From the NCBI GenBank assembly GCA_012518475.1, contig JAAYSB010000090.1:1-12848 (forward strand): DNA of 12,848 nt, read 5' to 3'. Below, in pieces: positions 1-6,364 of this stretch. A program made the translations under genes and the position numbers. How positions within the stretch are numbered: position 1 is the first letter of the stretch; every line of letters begins with the position of its first letter. Origin of the DNA: Intrasporangiaceae bacterium (GTDB lineage Bacteria > Actinomycetota > Actinomycetes > Actinomycetales > Dermatophilaceae). Under the pieces are notes generated by a model. The model was given only the letters and a program-made list of their open reading frames with translations. It made no database searches and was not told where the DNA came from.

Positions 1-429
1 GACGCCGACGCCGAGGCTGCCGAGGCCGAGCGCCTGCGTGCCGAGGCCGAGACCCGCGCCCAGGAGGCGCAGCGCATGGCCGACGAGGCACGGGACCGGG
101 GCGCGGACGCCGAGAGCGCCCGCAATGACTACATCGAGGAGCTGCGCGAGGCCGACCGCGTCGACCCGGACATCGAGACCGACAAGGACGGCAACCGCGT
201 CGACGGCACGGCCCCGGGTGGTCTCTCTGCGGCCGGCGCTGCCGGTGCCGGCGCCGCTGCGGCCGGCGCAGCCCACGACGGCGACCGTCACGACGAGGAT
301 GGTGCCTTCGACGACCGCGACGGCGACGGCGTTCCGAACGCTGTGGACCCCAACGACGACCACACCTTGTCTGAGGAGGAGCGCCGCGAGCGTGAGCTGC
401 GCGAACGCGACGACCGGGACCGCTCCTGA
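1..429 (+). CDS. Partial coiled-coil, Ala/Glu-rich protein with Asp-rich calcium-loop-like C-terminus
   Basis: The reading frame is open from base 1 to a TGA at 427-429, so only the last 142 residues are visible and the start lies outside the window. The first 50 or so residues are Ala/Glu/Arg repeats with heptad-like spacing, typical of a charged coiled coil. A central stretch rich in Gly and Ala (about residues 74-95) reads as a flexible linker or a weak hydrophobic segment. The next part contains DDRDGDGVPNAVDPNDD (near bases 310-360), which resembles the Asp loops of thrombospondin type 3 or EF-hand-like calcium repeats (DxDxDG). The protein ends in a Glu/Arg-rich tail. I do not recognise the family. 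Calcium binding is inference from the loop pattern alone. A GC-rich hairpin begins directly after the stop. Being a gene is well supported by codon bias; function is unknown. Confidence 0.8.
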   Translation, partial: DADAEAAEAERLRAEAETRAQEAQRMADEARDRGADAESARNDYIEELREADRVDPDIETDKDGNRVDGTAPGGLSAAGAAGAGAAAAGAAHDGDRHDEDGAFDDRDGDGVPNAVDPNDDHTLSEEERRERELRERDDRDRS

Positions 430-447
430 CCACCCCGGCCCGGGTGG
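430..447 (+). terminator. GC hairpin directly after the first gene's stop
   Basis: CCACCC (430-435) can pair perfectly with GGGTGG (442-447) around a 6-base loop, beginning one base after the TGA of the upstream gene. There is no U-tract, as is usual for actinobacterial terminators. The right arm is shared with the larger stem at 442-489, so the two structures exclude each other. A terminator role is inference from position. Confidence 0.4.
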
Positions 448-489
448 AGGTTCCCGGCGCCAGATCGCTGCCCCCGGGGATCTCCACCC
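442..489 (+). promoter_or_regulatory. 16-bp uninterrupted stem-loop in the leader of the cupin gene
   Basis: Bases 442-457 pair continuously with 474-489 (14 Watson-Crick pairs plus G-U pairs 450/481 and 452/479). The outer arms are GGGTGGAG and CTCCACCC, and the 16-base loop contains a further CAG/CTG mini-stem (461-463 with 468-470). Its 5' arm overlaps the arm of the hairpin at 430-447, which gives two alternative folds. It could be a strong terminator for the upstream gene, an attenuator or RNA switch for the cupin gene at 550, or a processed RNA element. The pairing is seen directly; the role is inferred. Confidence 0.5.
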
Positions 490-490
490 A

Positions 491-511
491 TGTCGAGGAC
501 GATCCTCGATA
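491..511 (+). promoter_or_regulatory. Short perfect hairpin upstream of the cupin gene
   Basis: TCGAGGA (493-499) and TCCTCGA (503-509) are a perfect inverted repeat with a 3-base loop. A T-A pair and a G-U pair at the base (491/511, 492/510) extend it to 9 pairs. It follows the 442-489 stem by one base and lies 38 bases before the cupin start. A smaller stem (CTGC 514-517 with GCAG 523-526) follows. It could act as an RNA hairpin or as a DNA palindrome for a regulator. Confidence 0.4.
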
Positions 512-536
512 CGCTGCCTGAAGCAGACCACGACCC

Positions 537-542
537 GAGGAG
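537..542 (+). promoter_or_regulatory. Ribosome binding site GAGGAG that fixes the cupin start
   Basis: GAGGAG lies 7 bases before the ATG at 550. The in-frame upstream ATG at 490 sits at the edge of the 442-489 stem and has no comparable site, so 550 is the preferred start. Confidence 0.7.
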
Positions 543-549
543 CGAGCCC

Positions 550-894
550 ATGGACGACATCCGCAACCTGGCCAAGGAAGGGCAGGCGCTGCTCGAGCAG
601 GCCCGCAACGAGAGCTCCGGTCGGTCGAGCGTGAGCCTCGTCCACGTAGACCGGCAGCGGGCCGTCCTCATGGGGCTGACGGCCGGCAGTGGCCTCTCAC
701 CCCACGAGGCTCCCCCTGCGGCGACCCTGCAGTGCGTCACCGGCCATGTCCGCCTCTATCTCACGGACGGTGCCACCGAGGACGGCACGACGGAGTGGCT
801 GCTCGAGGACGGCGACATCGTCCCCATCCCCCAGGCCCGCCACGGCGTCGACACGATCAGCGACAGCGTCATCCTCCTCACCGTCAGCCTCTGA
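550..894 (+). CDS. Small cupin-domain protein
   Basis: The product is 114 residues and forms a single cupin beta-barrel of the short stand-alone type. An N-terminal helix (about 1-20, DDIRNLAKEGQALLEQAR) precedes the barrel. Cupin motif 1 is reduced: His52 is present (SPHEAP), but the second His and the Glu of the classical HxH...E pattern are replaced by Ala residues. Motif 2 is recognisable as GDIVPIPQARHGV with His98. With only two of the usual metal ligands, metal binding is uncertain. Such small cupins are often sugar, phenolic or regulatory ligand binders, but no specific substrate can be named. The start at 550 is chosen for its GAGGAG site; a start at 490 would add 20 residues without family resemblance. 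A structured leader precedes it and a long hairpin follows it, facing a convergent gene. Confidence 0.85.
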   Translation: MDDIRNLAKEGQALLEQARNESSGRSSVSLVHVDRQRAVLMGLTAGSGLSPHEAPPAATLQCVTGHVRLYLTDGATEDGTTEWLLEDGDIVPIPQARHGVDTISDSVILLTVSL

Positions 895-919
895 GCCCGG
901 ACTCCTCCGGGAAAGCACA

Positions 920-962
920 CGACCCCACGTCACCGGCCGGATGGGCCAGGTGAGTGGGGTCG
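920..962. terminator. Bidirectional terminator hairpin between convergent genes
   Basis: CGACCCCAC (920-928) pairs perfectly with GTGGGGTCG (954-962). After one bulged G (929), TCACC (930-934) pairs with GGTGA (949-953) and GGCC (935-938) with GGCC (944-947). The long stem lies between the cupin stop at 894 and the convergent stop at 976-978, which is the expected place for a shared terminator. No long U-tract is present on either strand. Confidence 0.7.
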
Positions 963-975
963 TCGGCTGCTCGGG

Positions 976-2043
976 CTACTCGGCCCGGTGGAAGCCGGCG
1001 CGCTCGGCAAACCCGGCGTCGAGGAACCAGACGTCGGGCTCGGTCTGGACATACCAGGGGCTGTGCAGGTCCTGATAGGTCTTGGTGTCGAGGTTGGCCT
1101 TGATCGGGTGGCCCAGCGGCTGGGCTCCGTCCTCCGTCGGGGCGGCAGAGCCGATCCCGAACCCTCCGTCGACGACCTCGTGCAGCTCGGAGATGCGCAC
1201 GACGGGGAACAGGTCCCCGGCCACCTCACCGGCGGGTGCTGCCGTGGTCTCGGCGGAGTCGTCGGCGAACCCGTCGGACGCGGTGCCTTCGGTCTCGCTC
1301 GTGGTCATGAACTCATCATCCTTCCCTGGTGCAGGGTCGTCGGCGTCGTTGCCGGCGACTCCCGCCTCGGCGTTGTCGGTCGTGATCGGGTGGGGGGCTG
1401 CGTCGTCGTCGACGCCCTCGAGGTCGGCGGAGACAGGTGCGGGCTCGAGGCGCGGGGCGGGTTCGAGGGCAGGATCGGCAGCCGGCTCGTCCACGAGGGT
1501 GGTGTTCAGCTGCTCACGGAGCGTGCGATACAACGGCGTCGAGTCGCCGGCTTCGTCGTCGATGGGCGCCGGCTCGTCGACAGCGAGATCCTCGGACCGG
1601 TCCGGACCGTCAGCATCCTCGTCAGCGTCGTCGGACAGGTCCTGCGCACCGGTCTCCGACGTCAGATCCGATCCCTCGTGCTCATCGCGGACGACCCGGT
1701 CCGACTCGACCTCAGGATGAGCCTGCTCGGCCTCGGTCTCCACGACGTGGTCAGCGCCGGGATCGGTGGTGACGGACTGCTCCTCGTCGAGCCACTCAGG
1801 GGGAGCCTCGGGCGTCGGGGTGTCCTCGGGAATAGAGGTGGCGGCGGCGGGGGCTTCGAAGCCGGCAGCCGGACCTTCAGCTTCAGTGCCAACAGGGTCC
1901 GGGCCACTCACGGGGGCATCGCGCGCCGGGTCGACTGTGCCGGCGGATGCGCCGTCGCGCCGGAATAAGAGATAGAGCACCAGCAGCGCGATGATCGCCA
2001 GCGCAACGAGCAGCAGCAGGGGAACCATGCCAATCGGACCCAT
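976..2043 (-). CDS. Membrane-anchored acidic protein with C-terminal sunset-like (ArfC-variant) domain
   Basis: The product is 355 residues. One hydrophobic helix at residues 6-27 is followed at once by Arg-Arg; the positive-inside rule suggests the body of the protein is cytoplasmic. Residues about 30-280 are Asp/Glu/Pro/Ala-rich low-complexity sequence, almost certainly disordered, apart from a short YRTLREQLN segment near 172-180. The last 48 residues (GHPIKANLDTKTY...SPWYVQTEPDVWFLDAGFAERAGF) match the pattern I know as the sunset domain: PIKxN, Y, PxY, T, then WF and an AxxAGF end. Related proteins are annotated as sunset-domain variants of the channel accessory protein ArfC. That link is from memory of the pattern and the function is not established. 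ATG at 2043 is chosen because TGGAGG lies 10 bases upstream and the helix starts immediately; a start at 2130 would add 29 atypical residues. Confidence 0.85.
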   Translation of the reverse strand: MGPIGMVPLLLLVALAIIALLVLYLLFRRDGASAGTVDPARDAPVSGPDPVGTEAEGPAAGFEAPAAATSIPEDTPTPEAPPEWLDEEQSVTTDPGADHVVETEAEQAHPEVESDRVVRDEHEGSDLTSETGAQDLSDDADEDADGPDRSEDLAVDEPAPIDDEAGDSTPLYRTLREQLNTTLVDEPAADPALEPAPRLEPAPVSADLEGVDDDAAPHPITTDNAEAGVAGNDADDPAPGKDDEFMTTSETEGTASDGFADDSAETTAAPAGEVAGDLFPVVRISELHEVVDGGFGIGSAAPTEDGAQPLGHPIKANLDTKTYQDLHSPWYVQTEPDVWFLDAGFAERAGFHRAE

Positions 2044-2053
2044 TGGTGGCTTG

Positions 2054-2059
2054 CCTCCA
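2054..2059 (-). promoter_or_regulatory. Ribosome binding site TGGAGG for the sunset-domain gene
   Basis: On the minus strand TGGAGG lies 10 bases before the ATG at 2043-2041. This supports that ATG over the in-frame ones at 2130 and 2091. Confidence 0.6.
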
Positions 2060-2086
2060 GTCGTCAGGGGAAAAGCCCTTGGGTGA

Positions 2087-2092
2087 AACATA
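2087..2092 (-). promoter_or_regulatory. Candidate -10 element (TATGTT) for the sunset-domain gene
   Basis: The minus strand reads GACGATATGTTTC here, an AT-rich island in the 175-base spacer between the FAD oxidase stop and the sunset gene. TATGTT fits TANNNT and would give a leader of about 37 bases. The region 17 bases upstream (TCGCTG) is a poor -35. The rest of the spacer (2093-2218) shows only short palindromes such as GGGCCC and TGCG...CGCA and no clear terminator. Confidence 0.35.
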
Positions 2093-2218
2093 TCGTCCCC
2101 AGCGGGCCGCAGCGACAGTGGGCCCGGCACAATCGCCCGACCGAGCGCGTGCCCAGCGACTCTGCGGCGTGCGCAACGGGTTTGGGGCAGTCACGGTGCG
2201 CATCGAGTGTCGGAGGCG

Positions 2219-3592
2219 CTAGAGGACGGCGCCTGGATTGAGGAGTCCTTGGGGGTCGAGAGCGGCCTTGATCGCCCGGGAGACAGCCATGACGTGCTCC
2301 CCCACCTGGGCCGGCAGTGCCGACTTCTTCAGGCGACCGACGCCGTGCTCTCCGGTGATCGTGCCGTCGAGCGAGATGGCCAGCGCCATCACCTCGTCGA
2401 AGGCCGTGCGGTCCCGGGCACCGGAGTCAGCGTCGCTCGCGTCATAGACGATGATCGGGTGGGTGTTGCCGTCGCCTGCGTGCGCGACGACGGGGATGTC
2501 GACACCCTGACGTTGTGCGATCTCAGCGATCCCGTCCAGGAGGCGCGGCAGGAGCGGCACCGCGACGCCCACGTCCTCGAGGAGGAGGGATCCGCGCATC
2601 TCGATGGCGGGGAACGCCGCCCGGCGAGCGGCGCAGAACAGCTCGCCCTCGTCGGCGTCGTCGGTCGTGAAGACCTCCGTCGCACCGTGGGTGGCGCAGG
2701 CCGCAGCCATCGCCTCAATCTCCGCCGTGCGGGCCTGGCCCGGAGAGTCCGACTGGGCGACCAGCAGCGCCCCGGCGGAGCGGTCCAGACCCATCGACCG
2801 GAAGTCCTCGACAGCGTTGATGGACGCGTTGTCCATGAGCTCCATCATCGAGGCGCGCAGCGCGGCCCCGATGGCGACGACCGCGTCGGCCGCTGCCCGC
2901 ACGGTAGGGAAGGACGCGACGAGGGTGGCTGCGGGCGGCAGTGCCGGAACGAGGCGGAGCGTTGCCCCGACGATCACGCCAAGCGTTCCTTCACTGCCGA
3001 CGAAGAGCTTCATGAGGGAGAGGCCGGCGACGTCCTTGACCTGTCGCCCGCCGAGACGAAGGAGGCGTCCATCGGCGAGCACGACGTCGAGGCCGAGGAC
3101 ATAGTCGGTCGTCACGCCGTACTTGACGCAGCACAGGCCGCCGGCGTTCGTCGCGAGGTTGCCTCCGATGGAGCAGATCTCATAGGACGACGGGTCCGGC
3201 GGATACCAGAGCCCGTGCGCCGCGGCCGCCCGCTTGACGTCGATGTTGAGGGCTCCCGGCTCGACTCTGGCCGTGCGCGTCGGCACGTCGATCTCGATTC
3301 CCGTCATCCGGTCCAGGGAGATCGTCAGGGCACCGTCGACAGCCGAGGACCCGCCGGAGAGCCCCGACCCGGCACCGCGCGGCACGACCGGGGTTCCGGT
3401 CTCGGCAGCCCACCTCATGGCCGCGACCACCTGGTCGACGGAACGGGCGCGCAGGACTGCACAGGGCATACCGACCGACGGGTCTTTGGCCCAGTCGCGG
3501 CGATAGGGCTCCATCGAGTCCGGGCCGGTGAGCAGGTCCGCTTCTCCCACGGCAGCCGCGAGGTCGGCCAGCTGAGCAGTGAGATCGGTCAT
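2219..3592 (-). CDS. FAD-linked oxidase, GlcD / D-lactate dehydrogenase family
   Basis: The product is 457 residues, normal for single-chain members, and oxidises a 2-hydroxy acid (glycolate, D-lactate or similar) with FAD. Domain 1 (about 40-215) is the PCMH-type FAD-binding domain, with PRGAGSGLSGG (71-81), the GGNLATNAGGL segment (143-153) and VGSEGTLGV (198-206). Domain 2 (about 218-455) is the FAD-oxidase C-terminal domain, with LLEDVGV (337-343), HAGDGNTHP (371-379) and GEHGVGRLKK (414-423). The two His-containing motifs are those associated with metal and substrate binding in this family. There is no iron-sulfur domain, so electrons may go to a separate partner or quinone. The exact substrate cannot be told. 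ATG at 3592 (MTDLTAQLAD) is chosen because it starts just ahead of the family's N-terminal helix; it lacks a Shine-Dalgarno site but has TACGGT 7 bases upstream. It is divergent from the MFS gene at 3676. Confidence 0.92.
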   Translation of the reverse strand: MTDLTAQLADLAAAVGEADLLTGPDSMEPYRRDWAKDPSVGMPCAVLRARSVDQVVAAMRWAAETGTPVVPRGAGSGLSGGSSAVDGALTISLDRMTGIEIDVPTRTARVEPGALNIDVKRAAAAHGLWYPPDPSSYEICSIGGNLATNAGGLCCVKYGVTTDYVLGLDVVLADGRLLRLGGRQVKDVAGLSLMKLFVGSEGTLGVIVGATLRLVPALPPAATLVASFPTVRAAADAVVAIGAALRASMMELMDNASINAVEDFRSMGLDRSAGALLVAQSDSPGQARTAEIEAMAAACATHGATEVFTTDDADEGELFCAARRAAFPAIEMRGSLLLEDVGVAVPLLPRLLDGIAEIAQRQGVDIPVVAHAGDGNTHPIIVYDASDADSGARDRTAFDEVMALAISLDGTITGEHGVGRLKKSALPAQVGEHVMAVSRAIKAALDPQGLLNPGAVL

Positions 3593-3599
3593 CACGCCA

Positions 3600-3605
3600 A
3601 CCGTA
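3600..3605 (-). promoter_or_regulatory. Candidate leaderless -10 element (TACGGT) for the FAD oxidase
   Basis: TACGGT on the minus strand ends 7 bases before the ATG at 3592, the spacing expected if transcription starts at the A of ATG. There is no Shine-Dalgarno site and no convincing -35. A GTG directly precedes the ATG in frame and is an alternative start. Confidence 0.35.
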
Positions 3606-3612
3606 CTCAGGT

Positions 3613-3618
3613 CTAGAG
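3613..3618 (+). promoter_or_regulatory. Candidate -10 element (TAGAGT) for the MFS gene
   Basis: TAGAGT fits TANNNT and would give a leader of about 50 bases before the ATG at 3676, which has a GGGAG site at 3664-3668. No clear -35 is visible. Support is weak and rests on the hexamer and its place in the divergent spacer. Confidence 0.25.
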
Positions 3619-3675
3619 TCGGCAGGCACTGACCGACCACGGCGAGTTCGTCGAGTTCCGACCGGGAGACCAAGG

Positions 3676-4881
3676 ATGTCGCGAGAGTTCCGCTTCCGCG
3701 ACATCGCACTCCCTGCCTACGGGCCGACGCTGGTCAACTCCCTCGGCCACGGCGCGATGATGCCTGTCCTTGCGCTGCGGGCCCGCGAGCTCGGCGCCAG
3801 TGTCGCGATGGCTGCCTTCGTCGTCGCCCTCATCAGCGTCGGGATGCTGATCGGCTCGCTCCCCGCTGCTGCCGTCATCGCCCGGATCGGTGAGCGGAAC
3901 GCCCTGTTCATCGCCGGTGTGCTCGACGCCGTTGCCATGGCCGCGGCCGCGATCACCCCCACGGTGTTCTGGCTGGCCGTCGTCGTGATCGCCAGCGGCA
4001 CGATGTGGACCGTCTTCCTCATCGCCCGCCAGGGTTTCATGATCGACGCGGTGCCGTTCGAGAAGCGAGCACGGGCGCTGTCACTGCTGGGCGGAGCGCA
4101 CCGCGTGGGCCTCTTCGGCGGTCCCCTCATCGGCGCCGCCCTCATCCAGCTCGACGGACTCCGGGCGGTGTTCCTCATGGCCGCAGCGCTGTCGTTGGCC
4201 GCAGCCGCCCTCGCCTTTACGATGCCGGACCTCGGCTCGGAGCAGCGGATCGAGGCCCGCGCCGAGGGGCACGCCCCGGTGCTGCGGGTGCTGTGGCAGC
4301 ACCGCGCAGCGATGGTGACGATCGGCGGCTCCCTGGCGATCCTCGGCGCCTCCCGCGCCATCCGCACCGCCCTGCTCCCACTGTGGGCGGAGCACGTCGG
4401 GATCTCCGCCAGCACAACGTCGCTGATCTTCGCCGTCGCATCCGGCGTCGAGCTGCTCCTCGTCTATCCGGGCGGGTGGCTCATGGACCAGCACGGCCGC
4501 GCCGTCAGCGCCGTCCCCGTCGCCGCGAGTGCGGCCCTGGCCTGCCTCGTCCTGCCTCTAGCCCAGTCGGTCGTCACCGTCACCTTCGTGATGATCCTGC
4601 TCGCCGCCGGCAACGGCTTCGGCTCCGGAGTGGCGATGACGATGGGGGCGGACACCGCACCGGCCGCCGCCCGGGCACAGTTCCTCGGAGGTATGCGCCT
4701 GTCCGGTGACGTGGGCATGGCCGGTTCTCCGCTGCTCCTCAGCGCACTCGCCGCCGTGCTCTCACTCGGCGGTGCCGCAGTGATCCTCGGGGCGCTCGGC
4801 GTCGCGGGAACGGCCTGGGTGGCCTACTGGACCACCAGGCTCGACCATCGGCTCGGATTCGGGAAGCACCGCGAGAGCTGA
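3676..4881 (+). CDS. MFS transporter (12 membrane helices)
   Basis: The product is 401 residues, the usual size of a 12-helix major facilitator. Hydrophobic helices fill the chain in two six-helix halves separated by a charged loop at about 183-215 (GSEQRIEARAEG, then LWQHR). The loop between helices 2 and 3 is a reduced motif A (ARIGERN, 69-75), and its copy between helices 8 and 9 is recognisable as GGWLMDQHGR. The half with RQGFMIDAVPFEKRARALSL followed by a Gly-rich helix is typical of the drug/metabolite efflux-like MFS_1 group. The substrate cannot be predicted. ATG at 3676 has GGGAG 7 bases upstream. The gene is divergent from the FAD oxidase, so transport of that enzyme's hydroxy-acid substrate or product is possible, but this is inference only. 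It ends 10 bases from the stop of the convergent lyase gene. Confidence 0.9.
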   Translation: MSREFRFRDIALPAYGPTLVNSLGHGAMMPVLALRARELGASVAMAAFVVALISVGMLIGSLPAAAVIARIGERNALFIAGVLDAVAMAAAAITPTVFWLAVVVIASGTMWTVFLIARQGFMIDAVPFEKRARALSLLGGAHRVGLFGGPLIGAALIQLDGLRAVFLMAAALSLAAAALAFTMPDLGSEQRIEARAEGHAPVLRVLWQHRAAMVTIGGSLAILGASRAIRTALLPLWAEHVGISASTTSLIFAVASGVELLLVYPGGWLMDQHGRAVSAVPVAASAALACLVLPLAQSVVTVTFVMILLAAGNGFGSGVAMTMGADTAPAAARAQFLGGMRLSGDVGMAGSPLLLSALAAVLSLGGAAVILGALGVAGTAWVAYWTTRLDHRLGFGKHRES

Positions 4882-4889
4882 CGTCTCGC
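4871..4889. terminator. Hairpin over the convergent gene ends
   Basis: GCGAGA (4871-4876) and TCTCGC (4884-4889) are a perfect 6-bp inverted repeat with a 7-base loop. It spans the MFS stop codon (4879-4881) and ends 3 bases from the lyase stop (4892-4894). The two convergent genes are only 10 bases apart, so this is the only place for a shared terminator. No U-tract is present. Confidence 0.4.
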
Positions 4890-4891
4890 CC

Positions 4892-6364
4892 CTACGAGCT
4901 CGGGCGCTGCAGCCGGTCGAGGAAGGCGATGAGCAACGCCTCACGCAGCGGAGCAGGGGCGACGTTGAGGAGGGCGTTGACCGGAGCCATCCGCTCGGGC
5001 AGGGCGAGGCCCTCGTCACCGGCCAGGCCGGCGAGCTGGAGCAGTCCGTCGAAGGCCTCGTCATCGAGGGTGGCCGGGTCGAGTGCGGTCGCTGCGGCCG
5101 CCAGACCCGGATCCACCTCGATGGGACCCGCGGCCACGGCAGCGGCGACCGACTCGCGCAGGGCCTCGAGGAAGTCCTCGACGCCGGGCTCGGTGGCAGC
5201 ACTGACCGTGAGGTGCAGCGTCGGGGGCATCGACCGGTACGCCATCTGCGGCTGGACGTACCAGCCCCGGGTGAGCATCTCGTCGGCGATGGTGAAGATG
5301 TCGCAGCTCTCGTCGGCCGCGACGGCCACGAGGGTCGAGTCCGGCTCGACGACGACCCGGAGGTGCTCGATCCCACGCTCCCAGTCCAGGCCGATCGCGG
5401 AGGCGAGCGCCGCGGCACCGGAGCGGGCCTGGCGGGCCAGCGCCACATACCCACTCTCACCGATCGCCCGCGTCACCGCCCAGGCGGCGGCGAGCGGGCC
5501 GCCCGACTTCGTCGACTGGAGGGTCGAGTTGAGCATCGTGTACCCCGGCCACGACGCGAGCGCGAAGTACTGCGGGCGGCGCAGGTCGGGAGTGCGGTGC
5601 AGGAGCAGCGAGACGCCCTTGGGTGTGTAGGCGTACTTGTGCAGGTCGACGCTGATGCTCGTCACGCCCGGCACCGCGAAGGTCCACGGCGGCACCGACG
5701 CTCGGTCGACCGCCGTGAGATACGGCAGCACCCAGCCGCCGATGCACGCGTCGACATGGCAGCGGATGCCCCTCTCGGCAGCGATCGCGGCGATCTCGGT
5801 GATCGGGTCGACGACGCCGTGGGCGTAGGACGGCGCCGAGCCGGCAAGCAGGATCGTCCGGTCGGTCACGGCGGCCCGCATCGCCTCGGGGTCGGCGCGG
5901 ACGGTGCGCTCGTCGACGTCGACGAGGACCGCCTCGACCCCGAAGTAGTGCGCGGCCTTGAGGAAGGCGGCGTGGATCGTCGTGGGCAGCACCATCTGCG
6001 GGTTGCTGACGTGGGGGTATGCGTCGCGCGCCGTGAGCACGGCCAGCAGGACCGACTCGGTCCCGCCGGAGGTGACGGTGCCGACGGCACCGACACCGTC
6101 TGCGTTCCCCTCTCCGCCGAGGAGCCGGGCGGCGGTGGCGACGAGGTCGTTCTCCATCTCCAGGAGCGAGGGGAAGGCGGTCGGGTCGAGGCCGTTGCTC
6201 GACGCATACCGAGCGAGCGCCTCCCGGCCCAGCTCGTCGACGTCGGTGAGGCCGGAGTCGTAGACATAGGCGAGAGTGCGTCCGCCGTGGGTGGGCAGGT
6301 CGCGGGTCTGCAGGGCCTCGAGCTGGGCCCTGATCTCGTCGAGGTCCCCGTGGACTCGGGTCAT
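4892..6364 (-). CDS. Sphingosine-1-phosphate lyase-like PLP-dependent enzyme
   Basis: The product is 490 residues, a fold-type I PLP enzyme of the group II decarboxylase superfamily closest in pattern to sphingosine-1-phosphate lyases. Those cleave long-chain base phosphates to a fatty aldehyde and phosphoethanolamine. Residues 98-104 are TSGGTES, as in human SGPL1. A HAAFLKAAHYFGV segment and SYAHGVVDP follow in the same order as in the eukaryotic enzyme. HVDACIGG carries His203 and Asp205, the expected cofactor-pairing Asp. TSISVDLHKYAYTPKG carries Lys243, the Schiff-base lysine. The SRPGG segment of the eukaryotic enzymes is STKSGG here. There is no membrane helix, as in soluble bacterial homologues. 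A C-terminal tail of about 80 residues, Ala/Leu-rich, is not familiar. Its ATG overlaps the transporter's stop as ATGA, and AAGGAG lies 7 bases upstream, so the two are translationally coupled. Many database relatives are loosely called aspartate aminotransferase or glutamate decarboxylase; an amino-acid decarboxylase remains possible. Confidence 0.85.
   Translation of the reverse strand: MTRVHGDLDEIRAQLEALQTRDLPTHGGRTLAYVYDSGLTDVDELGREALARYASSNGLDPTAFPSLLEMENDLVATAARLLGGEGNADGVGAVGTVTSGGTESVLLAVLTARDAYPHVSNPQMVLPTTIHAAFLKAAHYFGVEAVLVDVDERTVRADPEAMRAAVTDRTILLAGSAPSYAHGVVDPITEIAAIAAERGIRCHVDACIGGWVLPYLTAVDRASVPPWTFAVPGVTSISVDLHKYAYTPKGVSLLLHRTPDLRRPQYFALASWPGYTMLNSTLQSTKSGGPLAAAWAVTRAIGESGYVALARQARSGAAALASAIGLDWERGIEHLRVVVEPDSTLVAVAADESCDIFTIADEMLTRGWYVQPQMAYRSMPPTLHLTVSAATEPGVEDFLEALRESVAAAVAAGPIEVDPGLAAAATALDPATLDDEAFDGLLQLAGLAGDEGLALPERMAPVNALLNVAPAPLREALLIAFLDRLQRPSS

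Noticed and set aside
490..549. Earlier in-frame ATG (490) for the cupin gene
   Set aside because: No good ribosome site, the start lies at the edge of a 16-bp stem, and the extra 20 residues do not resemble cupins; GAGGAG before 550 is better.
988..1968. Long plus-strand open frame opposite the sunset-domain gene
   Set aside because: It is the antisense image of a GC-rich acidic gene; its product is low-complexity Gly/Val/Arg sequence without a family, and the minus-strand frame has a helix, a ribosome site and a recognisable domain.
2215..2233. GGCGC/GCGCC inverted repeat over the FAD oxidase stop as a terminator
   Set aside because: Only 5 bp with a 9-base loop and inside the last codons; common by chance in such GC-rich DNA.
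2207..3616. Plus-strand open frame opposite the FAD oxidase
   Set aside because: The minus strand encodes a clear GlcD-type oxidase; the opposite product is His/Arg/Gly-rich with no motifs.
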